The notes beneath the pieces are model-generated. The model was not told the origin of the DNA. It saw only the letters and a list, made by a program, of their open reading frames with translations, and did not search any database. This document shows positions 1 through 5,755 of a stretch of 6,313 bases of DNA, piece by piece. The number at the start of each line of letters is the position of its first letter. The stretch's first letter is position 1. The stretch is taken from NCBI GenBank assembly GCA_945901195.1, contig CAMDKB010000274.1:1-6313 (forward strand), written 5' to 3'. A program made the position numbers and the translations under genes. The DNA comes from Rhizobium sp. Q54. Lineage in GTDB: Bacteria; Pseudomonadota; Alphaproteobacteria; Rhizobiales; Beijerinckiaceae.

Positions 1-1
1 T

Positions 2-841
2 ATACCCGAAGTTGGACAGAAAGCGGGGATCTTCAAAAAGCATGGCATCGACCTTGAGATTTTCTATACCTCGGGCACGGGTGAAACCATCCAGGCTGTT
101 GTGTCGAAAGGCGCAGATATTGGCAACGCCACCGGCATTCCCGGCATTCTCAGCGCGTATCAAAAAGGCGCGCCGGTTCGCATCCTTGGCTCGAACTTCA
201 CAGGCGATTCAAACCTCTTCTGGTATGTACGTGCGGATTCGCTCATCAAGGAGCCAAAGGATGCTCTGGGCAAGCTTGTTTCTTATTCCACCAACGGCTC
301 ATCAACGCACAATACCATCTTGCAGATGGAGAAATATCTGGGCGGGAAATTTCGTGCGACGGCTACAGGCTCAAGTCCGGCAACGCTGACGCAGGTGATG
401 AGCGGCCAGATTGAAGTCGGCTGGGCCGGTGCGCCATTTGGCGTCGACCAGATCGAAGCGGGTAAAGTGCGAATGCTGTTTCGCGCCTCCGATGTGCCAG
501 CACTCGCCAATGTGACGACGCGGGTCATTATCGGCCATGTGGATGTGGTGAAGGGCAAGCCAGAGCTTATGCAGCGCTTCATGGACGCATTCCGCGAAAG
601 CATCGAACACATCTACAAGACGCCGGAGGGCGAGAAAGCCTATGCGGCTTTCACCGAGAGCACGGAAGCGGTGAACCGCCGCACGCTGAAGGAGTTTGTG
701 CCTTATGCTGCCGTGAATCCGGATCAGATCAACGGACTGGAGTCCATTGTTCAGGATGCGATCGATTTCAAGTATCTGCGGGAGGCGCTGACAAAAGAGC
801 AGTTGACCGAGCTGATCCGAATTCCGCCGCGCAAAAAATAA
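2..841 (+). CDS. ABC transporter substrate-binding protein, NMT1/SsuA-like (5'-truncated by window edge)
   Basis: This is the C-terminal 279 residues of a periplasmic solute-binding protein. The reading frame is open from base 2 and ends at TAA 839-841, so the true start lies before the window. A GTG at 101 is internal to the protein and not a start. Alignment with the paralogue immediately downstream is gap-free from window residue 3 and implies that about 42 N-terminal residues, including the secretion signal, are missing. Family marks are GQKAGIFKKHGIDLEIF near the start, GADIGNATGIPGIL (lobe 1) and the hinge/pocket stretch TNGSSTHNTILQMEKYLGG. These fit the NMT1/THI5-like or SsuA/TauA class of ABC importers, which deliver small organic solutes to an inner-membrane permease. 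The ligand cannot be told from sequence. Hand alignment gives about 74% identity to the next gene, so the pair arose by tandem duplication. No permease or ATPase is in view. Confidence 0.92.
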   Translation: MPEVGQKAGIFKKHGIDLEIFYTSGTGETIQAVVSKGADIGNATGIPGILSAYQKGAPVRILGSNFTGDSNLFWYVRADSLIKEPKDALGKLVSYSTNGSSTHNTILQMEKYLGGKFRATATGSSPATLTQVMSGQIEVGWAGAPFGVDQIEAGKVRMLFRASDVPALANVTTRVIIGHVDVVKGKPELMQRFMDAFRESIEHIYKTPEGEKAYAAFTESTEAVNRRTLKEFVPYAAVNPDQINGLESIVQDAIDFKYLREALTKEQLTELIRIPPRKK

Positions 842-856
842 AGAGGTCCTGATCGA

Positions 857-871
857 GTTTGAATTTCAAAC
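857..871. repeat. Perfect 15-bp palindrome between the tandem binding-protein genes
   Basis: GTTTGAATTTCAAAC consists of two 7-bp arms (GTTTGAA / TTCAAAC) around a single T. It lies 16 nt after the stop of the first binding-protein gene and 7 nt before the AGGGGAG ribosome-binding site (878-884) of the second. As RNA it could fold into a 5-bp stem (GTTTG/CAAAC) with a 5-nt loop, too weak for a terminator and without a T-run. It could be a protein operator or a small hairpin that tunes expression of the second copy. Only the symmetry is observed; the function is a guess. Confidence 0.45.
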
Positions 872-890
872 CGCAAAAGGGGAGAAAACC

Positions 891-1856
891 ATGCACGTTA
901 AAACCTGGCTTGGGCTGGTCGCTCTGACGGCCGCATGTCTGCCGCTTGCAAACGGCGCCTTGGCGCAGGATCGCCTGAAAGCGGCGGTTGGCGCGCGTGG
1001 CACCGGCGAATCCGGTTTCATGGAAGTCGGCCAAAAGGCTGGCATCTTCAAGAAGCACGGCATCGAGCTGGAGGTCTTCTACACGGCGGCAACCGGTGAA
1101 ACCGTTCAGGCCATCGTGTCGGGCGGTGCGGATATCGGCAATGGCGCGGGCACGCCAGGCATTCTGGGCGCCTATCAGAAAGGCGCGCCGATCCGCATTA
1201 TCGGTTCCAACTTTACCAGTGATTCCAATCTCTATTGGTATGTTAAGACCGATTCGCCGATCAAGACGCCGCGCGATGCGCTGGGTAAGACGGTTGCCTA
1301 TTCGAGCAATGGCTCCTCGACGCATGCGACAGTCTTGCAGATGGAGAAATATCTCGGCGGCAAGTTCAAGGCGACAGCGACAGGTTCGACACCAGGGACA
1401 TTCACGCAGCTCATGAGCGGGCAGATCGATGTGGGCTGGTCAGGCGCGCCGCTCAATCTCGATCAGGTGGAAGCTGGCCGCATACGTGTGCTGTTTCGTT
1501 CTTCCGATGTGCCTGCGCTTGCTAATGTCACCTCGCGTGTCCTGATTGCGCATGCAAATATCGTGAAGGACAAGCCGGAATTATTGCAGCGTTTCATGGA
1601 TGCGTATCGGGAAACCATTGAACATGTCTACAAGACGCCGGAAGGTGAAAAGGCTTACGCTGATTATTCGCAAGTGAGCGAAAGCGTGAATAAGCGCAAT
1701 CTCAAGGAATTCACGCCTTACGAAAACTGCAATCCGGATACGATCAATGGCATTGCATCCATCGTGCAGGATGCGCTGGAACTTAAATATCTGCGCGAGC
1801 CCTTGACCAAAGAACAGCTTGCCGAACTCATCCAGATACCGCCGCGCAAAAAATAA
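891..1856 (+). CDS. ABC transporter substrate-binding protein, NMT1/SsuA-like (second tandem copy)
   Basis: A complete 321-residue periplasmic solute-binding protein. The start is well supported: ATG at 891 follows AGGGGAG (878-884) by 6 nt and opens a classic Sec signal peptide, with a basic N-terminus (H2, K4), a hydrophobic core at residues 6-20 and an ALA-QD cleavage site after residue 25, giving a mature protein of about 296 residues. Recognisable parts are GIFKKHGIELEVF (51-63), GGADIGNGAGTPGIL (78-92), the probable pocket/hinge SSNGSSTHATVLQMEKYLG (138-156) and MSGQIDVGW (175-183). It belongs to the NMT1/THI5-like or SsuA/TauA binding proteins that feed ABC importers; the ligand is unknown. 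It aligns without gaps to the preceding gene, and both end in IPPRKK. Differences cluster in the likely ligand-contact stretches as well as at conservative positions, so the copies may differ in ligand preference (inference). It sits 49 nt after the first copy and 32 nt before the SDR gene, consistent with one operon. Confidence 0.94.
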   Translation: MHVKTWLGLVALTAACLPLANGALAQDRLKAAVGARGTGESGFMEVGQKAGIFKKHGIELEVFYTAATGETVQAIVSGGADIGNGAGTPGILGAYQKGAPIRIIGSNFTSDSNLYWYVKTDSPIKTPRDALGKTVAYSSNGSSTHATVLQMEKYLGGKFKATATGSTPGTFTQLMSGQIDVGWSGAPLNLDQVEAGRIRVLFRSSDVPALANVTSRVLIAHANIVKDKPELLQRFMDAYRETIEHVYKTPEGEKAYADYSQVSESVNKRNLKEFTPYENCNPDTINGIASIVQDALELKYLREPLTKEQLAELIQIPPRKK

Positions 1857-1888
1857 CGCGGGGTTCGCCGTAACAACAGGAGCCAGAC

Positions 1889-2572
1889 ATGCCGGAAACC
1901 AGGTCTGCGTTGATTGCCGGTGTGGGCGACGGTGTATCAGCGTCGCTCGCGCGATTGCTGGCGCGCGAGGGCTATGATGTTGCGCTGGCGGCGCGCGATC
2001 CGGGCAAGCTTTCAGCGCTGGCGGCGGAAACAAAGGCCAGCGTGCATGCCTGTGATGTTTCGCAAGTGCAGGAGGTCGAGGCGCTGTTTTCCGGCTTACC
2101 GCGCGGCCGGGATGTAGTGATCTACAATCCTTCTTACCGCACGCGCGGGCCACTGATCGAGCTTGATCCGGAAGAGGTTCGCAGAACACTTGAAGTGTGT
2201 GCATTCGGCGCGTTTCTCGTGGCGCAACAGGCTGCGCGGCACATGCTGGCGCGGGGTTCGGGCACGATCATCTTCACCGGCGCATCGGCGGGTGTGAGAG
2301 GCTTTGCGCGCTCTGCGCCTTTCGCGATGGGCAAGTTTGCATTGCGGGGCCTCGCCCAGAGCATGGCGCGCGAACTTCATCCGCAGAATATCCACGTCGG
2401 GCATGTGGTGATCGACGGCGGCATCCGCTCATCGCGCCGCGTGGATGAACCGGGCGCGGATAAACTGCTGGATCCTGACGCTATCGCGCAAAGCTACCTG
2501 CATCTCATCAACCAGCCGCGTTCGTCGTGGAGTTGGGAGATTGAAGTGCGCCCGTGGGTGGAGGGGTTTTGA
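1889..2572 (+). CDS. SDR-family oxidoreductase lacking the catalytic tyrosine
   Basis: A 227-residue Rossmann-fold protein of the short-chain dehydrogenase/reductase family, a little shorter than the usual 245-260. ATG 1889 is preceded by AGGAG (1878-1882) with 6-nt spacing. The N-terminal nucleotide-binding loop is AGVGDGVSASLA (10-21), an imperfect version of TGxxxGxG. AARDPGKL follows beta-2 and CDV (55-57) is the adenine-binding Asp-Val. The NNAG element is replaced by YNPSY (79-83), and GAS (131-133) supplies the catalytic-site Ser. The YxxxK motif reads F145-A-M-G-K149: the proton-donating Tyr is Phe while Lys is kept. An atypical classical-SDR subgroup with a degenerate glycine motif and missing active-site residues is known. 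Such proteins may bind NAD(P) or a ligand without the normal redox chemistry, or use another residue. The stop is followed by a promoter-type intergenic region, so this is probably the last gene of the binding-protein operon. Substrate unknown. Confidence 0.9.
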   Translation: MPETRSALIAGVGDGVSASLARLLAREGYDVALAARDPGKLSALAAETKASVHACDVSQVQEVEALFSGLPRGRDVVIYNPSYRTRGPLIELDPEEVRRTLEVCAFGAFLVAQQAARHMLARGSGTIIFTGASAGVRGFARSAPFAMGKFALRGLAQSMARELHPQNIHVGHVVIDGGIRSSRRVDEPGADKLLDPDAIAQSYLHLINQPRSSWSWEIEVRPWVEGF

Positions 2573-2592
2573 GCTTAAATACCAAGCGATAT

Positions 2593-2618
2593 TTTGATTG
2601 ACTTATTGTTCAATCGAA
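2593..2618. other. AT-rich inverted repeat downstream of the SDR gene
   Basis: Arms TTTGATTGA (2593-2601) and TCAATCGAA (2610-2618) are complementary over 9 positions with one G-T pair, the inner six (GATTGA/TCAATC) being perfect, around an 8-nt centre CTTATTGT. It begins about 20 nt after the SDR stop. A T-run does not follow (CCTCCCGCG comes next), so it is not a convincing intrinsic terminator, though it could act as a weak 3'-end hairpin. The shape, AT-rich arms around a short centre near a promoter, also suits a dimeric repressor operator such as those bound by TetR-type regulators. The symmetry is observed and the role is not established. Confidence 0.4.
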
Positions 2619-2652
2619 CCTCCCGCGACTCATCGCCATTCAGCGATTTAAG

Positions 2653-2681
2653 GTGTCAAAATAACGTCGTCTGACGTTCAT
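2653..2681 (+). promoter_or_regulatory. Candidate Pho box (three 11-bp-spaced PhoB half-sites) upstream of btaA
   Basis: Three 7-mers occur in exact 11-bp register: GTGTCAA (2653-2659), ACGTCGT (2664-2670) and CGTTCAT (2675-2681). Against the alphaproteobacterial PhoB half-site CTGTCAT they match 5, 4 and 5 of 7 positions. The 11-bp period with 4-nt spacers is the PhoB arrangement. Ten bases after the third repeat lies TATGGC (2692-2697), a poor but correctly placed -10 candidate that would put transcription start near 2704 and leave a leader of roughly 36 nt before ATG 2740. In Sinorhizobium meliloti the bta genes are induced by phosphate starvation through PhoB, so a Pho box is expected here. 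Individual matches are weak; the periodic spacing plus context is the argument. Confidence 0.5.
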
Positions 2682-2739
2682 GCCGCTGAAATATGGCGCG
2701 CCTACATCCCGTGAAACCCTAGCGAATTCGGGATCAACC

Positions 2740-3984
2740 ATGGCAAACAGCGCACAAGCAGTTCAGCGGATAACAGTCGAAGGGCTGAGCGACGCTGTCC
2801 ACAAGAACAAGGCGATGTCGCGCGAAGGCGTGCTGGAGCGCTTGTTCACCTTTGCGTTTCGTGGCCTGGTTTATCCGCAGATTTGGGAAGACCCTGTGAT
2901 CGACATGGAGGCGCTCAATTTGCGCTCCTCCGATCGTATCATCACCATTGCGTCGGGTGGCTGTAACGCTCTGAGCTATCTTATGGCGAATCCTGAACAT
3001 GTAACAGCAGTTGACCTGAACGGTGCGCATATTGCCTTGACTCGTTTGAAGCTCGCGGCGGCGCGTACGCTGCCCGATCACGAAAGCTTCTTCCGGTTTT
3101 TCGGCAAAGCGAATGACGCGCAAAATGTGAAAGCCTATGAGCAATTGCTGCGCCCTGTGCTTGATCCAGCAACCAAAGCCTATTGGGATTCGCGCCGGAT
3201 GACCGGACAACGGCGCATCAACATGTTTGCGCGTGGCTTCTATCGCTACGGGTTGCTTGGCAATTTCATCGGCATGGGGCATTTGCTCGGCCGTCTCTAC
3301 GGGGCAAATCCGGCGGTCATGTTGAAAGCCAAGTCGCTGGACGAGCAGCGTGCCCTGTTCGACCGTCATCTTGCGCCGGTTTTCGAGCGCCCGACCATGC
3401 GCTGGCTCCTGCGTCAGCCTGCCTCGCTGTACGGTCTGGGTATTCCGCCATCGCAATACCGTTCGCTGGCAGGAGATCACGATCTGGGGATCGGCGCGGT
3501 TTTGCGCGCCCGGCTGGAAAAGCTCGCCTGTGGGTTCGACATCAAATCAAACTATTATGCTTGGCAGGCTTTTGGGCGTGGTTATGCGCCAGAAGCAAAT
3601 CCGTCTTTGCCTCCCTATCTTGAGGCGGGGAATTTTCAGACCATACGTGAACGGGCCGGACGCGTTGAGCCTGTTCAGGGTTCGATGACAACCATCCTGG
3701 CCGCCAAACCACCACAGTCACTCGATGGTTACGTTCTGCTTGATGCGCAGGACTGGATGAATGACGAAGACCTTACGACCCTGTGGAGCCAGATCACCCG
3801 CACCGCGCGTCCGGGCGCACGCGTTATCTTCCGGACAGCGGCGAATGAGCGATTGTTGCCGGGACACATTCCTCACGTTCTTCTAAACGCCTGGCAATTC
3901 GAAGAAGATGTCAGCCGGGATTTTGGCGCGCGTGATAGATCCTCCATTTACGGTGCTTTCCATCTTTATACGCTGAAAGGCTGA
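2740..3984 (+). CDS. btaA: BtaA, S-adenosylmethionine:diacylglycerol 3-amino-3-carboxypropyltransferase
   Basis: BtaA transfers the 3-amino-3-carboxypropyl group of S-adenosylmethionine to the sn-3 hydroxyl of diacylglycerol, giving diacylglyceryl-homoserine, the first step of betaine-lipid (DGTS) synthesis at the inner membrane. The 414-residue product has the family's usual length and hallmark stretches: SREGVLERLFTFAFRGLVYP (27-46) followed by QIWEDP (47-52); the SAM-binding segment ITIASGGCNALSYL (68-81) with acidic VDLN (91-94); RRINMFARGFYRYGLLGNFI (158-177); QPASLYGLGIPP (226-237); a second Rossmann-like module with YVLLDAQDWM (331-340) and ARPGARVIFRTAA (356-368); and the C-terminal RSSIYGAFHLY (400-410). 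An in-frame ATG at 2680 would add 20 residues, but it has no Shine-Dalgarno sequence and overlaps the candidate Pho box. ATG 2740 has GGGA (2730-2733) 6 nt upstream and restores typical length, so it is preferred. btaB follows after 4 nt. Confidence 0.94.
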   Translation: MANSAQAVQRITVEGLSDAVHKNKAMSREGVLERLFTFAFRGLVYPQIWEDPVIDMEALNLRSSDRIITIASGGCNALSYLMANPEHVTAVDLNGAHIALTRLKLAAARTLPDHESFFRFFGKANDAQNVKAYEQLLRPVLDPATKAYWDSRRMTGQRRINMFARGFYRYGLLGNFIGMGHLLGRLYGANPAVMLKAKSLDEQRALFDRHLAPVFERPTMRWLLRQPASLYGLGIPPSQYRSLAGDHDLGIGAVLRARLEKLACGFDIKSNYYAWQAFGRGYAPEANPSLPPYLEAGNFQTIRERAGRVEPVQGSMTTILAAKPPQSLDGYVLLDAQDWMNDEDLTTLWSQITRTARPGARVIFRTAANERLLPGHIPHVLLNAWQFEEDVSRDFGARDRSSIYGAFHLYTLKG

Positions 3985-3988
3985 CGCC

Positions 3989-4681
3989 ATGAGTCTTGCT
4001 TCCAGTCATATGGACAGGATGTACCGCAGCCAGCGGCACATTTACGATGCGAGCCGCAAATTCTATCTGCTGGGCCGTGACGGATTGGTGCGTGAATTGC
4101 AGCCGGCTGATGGAGCCAAGGTACTCGAAATCGGCTGTGGCACCGCGCGTAATCTTGTTGTCGCAGCGAAAGTTTATCCACGTGCGCAATTTTATGGCGT
4201 CGATATTTCTGCGCAGATGCTGGACACGGCGAGAAAGTCGATTGCAGCAGAAGGTCTCGAAAGTCGCATCAATGTGGCCGTGGCCGATGCGTGCGATGTG
4301 CGGCCTGCGGAATTGTTCAATGTCGCGAAATTTGATCGAATCTTTATTTCCTACGCATTGTCGATGATCGACTCCTGGGAGGATGTGCTCGCTCACGCCA
4401 TGGATCTTCTGGGTCCCAATGGTTCGCTGCATATCGTCGATTTCGGTGATTTTTCGGGTCTGCCGCCCTGGTTCGGCAAAGCCATGAAAACCTGGCTGGC
4501 GGCGTTTTCTGTTACGCCGCGCGATGATTTCGAGCCGGCTTTTGCAACACTGGCCTCCCGCCGCGGAACATCTGTGCGGGTGATGAAACCATTTCGCGCC
4601 TATGCGTTTCACGCGGTGGCGGTGGTGCCAGGCAAAGGCCCAAGTTGGCAAAATCCATCCGTCAGTCAAAGTGTAAATTAA
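3989..4681 (+). CDS. btaB: BtaB, diacylglyceryl-homoserine N-methyltransferase
   Basis: BtaB methylates the amino group of diacylglyceryl-homoserine three times with S-adenosylmethionine to give the zwitterionic lipid DGTS, a phosphorus-free stand-in for phosphatidylcholine. The 230-residue product, slightly longer than the roughly 210-residue relatives, is a class I methyltransferase: N-terminal MDRMYRSQRHIYDASRKFYLLGRD-type region (residues 8-31), motif I VLEIGCGTARNL (45-56), the ribose-binding acid in GVDIS (D72), AVADACDV (97-104) at motif II and FDRIFISYALSMI (115-127) at motif III/IV. Translation is probably coupled to btaA: the start lies 4 nt after the btaA stop, and AAAGG (3976-3980) inside the end of btaA supplies the ribosome-binding site. 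A second in-frame Met (residue 8) is a possible but less supported start. The last dozen residues (KGPSWQNPSVSQSVN tail) look like an unstructured extension. Identification rests on sequence and the adjacent btaA. Confidence 0.92.
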   Translation: MSLASSHMDRMYRSQRHIYDASRKFYLLGRDGLVRELQPADGAKVLEIGCGTARNLVVAAKVYPRAQFYGVDISAQMLDTARKSIAAEGLESRINVAVADACDVRPAELFNVAKFDRIFISYALSMIDSWEDVLAHAMDLLGPNGSLHIVDFGDFSGLPPWFGKAMKTWLAAFSVTPRDDFEPAFATLASRRGTSVRVMKPFRAYAFHAVAVVPGKGPSWQNPSVSQSVN

Positions 4682-4682
4682 A

Positions 4683-5755
4683 GTGGTCGCCTGGAAACAA
4701 TCCGGCGCAGTCCGGGCGCCACGCATCTTGATTGCAACAGATGCGCGGCACCCGCAAGTCAATGGCGTCGCGCGCACGCTAGAATGGTTGATGGAAGAAC
4801 TTCTCGCGATTGGCGTTGATGTCGTCATGCTGACGCCGGAGGGTTTTACGTCCCTCCCCGCGCCCTCTTATCCCGGCTTGAGGATTGCTCTGCCGTCGCC
4901 CGCTGCGATCTGTTCGTTTATTGAGAAGCAAGATCCTGACGCTGTGCATATTGCTACCGAGGGTCCGATCGGATTTTTGACACGCTTGCATTGCCTGCGC
5001 AGCGGGCGGCGTTACACAACCTGCTACCACACACGTTTTCCCGAATATCTGGCTGCGCGCTGGCCGATACCACTGTCGTGGAGCTATGCCGCCTTGCGGC
5101 ATTTTCACAATACTTTGGCGGCGACGATGGTTTCGACTCGCAGCGTCAGGCACGAACTTGAATCGCGCGGATTTGAACACCTCGTTGAATGGAGTCGCGG
5201 CATACGTCTGCAGAACTTCGCATTGCCGGGCCCGGTGGAGCCGCTGTAGCCGAAGCCTGTCTTTCTTTTTGTGGGCCGCGTCGCCGTTGAGAAGAACGTA
5301 GAGGCATTTCTGAAACTCGATCTGCCTGCGTTAAAGTTGTTGTCGGTGACGGCCCGGCGCGCAGCGCGTTGATACAGGCCTATCCTGAAGTGATCTTTCC
5401 CTGCAACCTCGATGGTGAAGACCTTAGCAGGGCCTACGCGAGTGCAGATGTTTTTGTCTTTCCAAGCCTCACAGACACATTCGGTCTGGTCATGCTGGAA
5501 TCCATGGCCGGCGGCGTGCCAGTAGCGGCGTTTCCGGTCTCGGGTCCGTTGGATGTGGTGGGTGATTCAGGTTGCGGCGTGCTGGATTTCGACTTGCGCC
5601 GTGCGGCGCTGGCGGCCCTGAATATTTCTCGTGACAAGTGCCGCGCGTATGGCGCTGCGCACAGCATGCGGGAAAGCGCCCGCAGTTTCATCAGCAATAT
5701 TATGCTGGCAAACCGAGCCCCCTGGCAGCCCGGCCTGATTCAGGAAACAGTCTGA
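4683..5755 (+). pseudogene. agt: Agt-like GT4 glycosyltransferase, disrupted (in-frame TAG and -1 frameshift)
   Basis: This is a full-length (about 357-codon) family-4 glycosyltransferase that no longer reads through. It starts at GTG 4683, one base after the btaB stop. Frame A encodes RILIATDARHPQVNGVARTL (residues 14-33), HIATEGPIGFLTRLHCL, YHTRFPEYLAARWP and VEWSRGI, then stops at TAG 5247-5249. The same frame continues beyond the stop with PKPVFLFVGRVAVEKNVEAF, which is family sequence. Near 5331-5333 the homology moves to frame -1: KVVVGDGPARSAL, then EDLSRAYASADVFVFPSLTD, TFGLVMLESMAGGVPVAAFP and GPLDVV, ending TGA 5753-5755. Relatives (Agt) glycosylate diacylglycerol to glycolipids during phosphate limitation and are often next to plcP, which fits here. 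Extra signs of decay are Arg in the usually conserved DAWxPQVNGV Trp position (DARHPQVNGV) and RGIRLQNF where RGVD-type sequence is normal. Sequencing error remains possible, but two lesions plus missense changes favour a real pseudogene. Confidence 0.82.

Noticed and set aside
924..940. Lipoprotein signal (Cys16) in the second binding protein
   Set aside because: The residues before Cys16 are T-A-A with Leu at -4, not a proper lipobox, while ALA-QD at 23-27 is an excellent signal peptidase I site.
768..1325. Minus-strand open frame opposite the second binding-protein gene
   Set aside because: The composition is typical of a shadow frame, it has no domain, and the plus-strand gene has a signal peptide and a clear ribosome-binding site.
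2599..2627. Sigma-70 promoter starting with TTGACT (2599-2604)
   Set aside because: The -35-like hexamer is part of the dyad, and the base positions 17 nt downstream are GC-rich with no -10 resemblance.
3911..4828. Long open frame of about 305 codons on the minus strand opposite btaB
   Set aside because: It lies over the well-identified end of btaA, all of btaB and the start of the glycosyltransferase. Its translation is rich in Arg, His and Cys with no recognisable domain, as expected for an antisense shadow.
5328..5336. Programmed -1 frameshift in the glycosyltransferase (GTTAAAG)
   Set aside because: The A-site part (AAG to AAA) would slip well, but the P-site TTA to GTT would not, so the heptamer is not a true slippery site. 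The in-frame TAG upstream also prevents ribosomes from reaching it.
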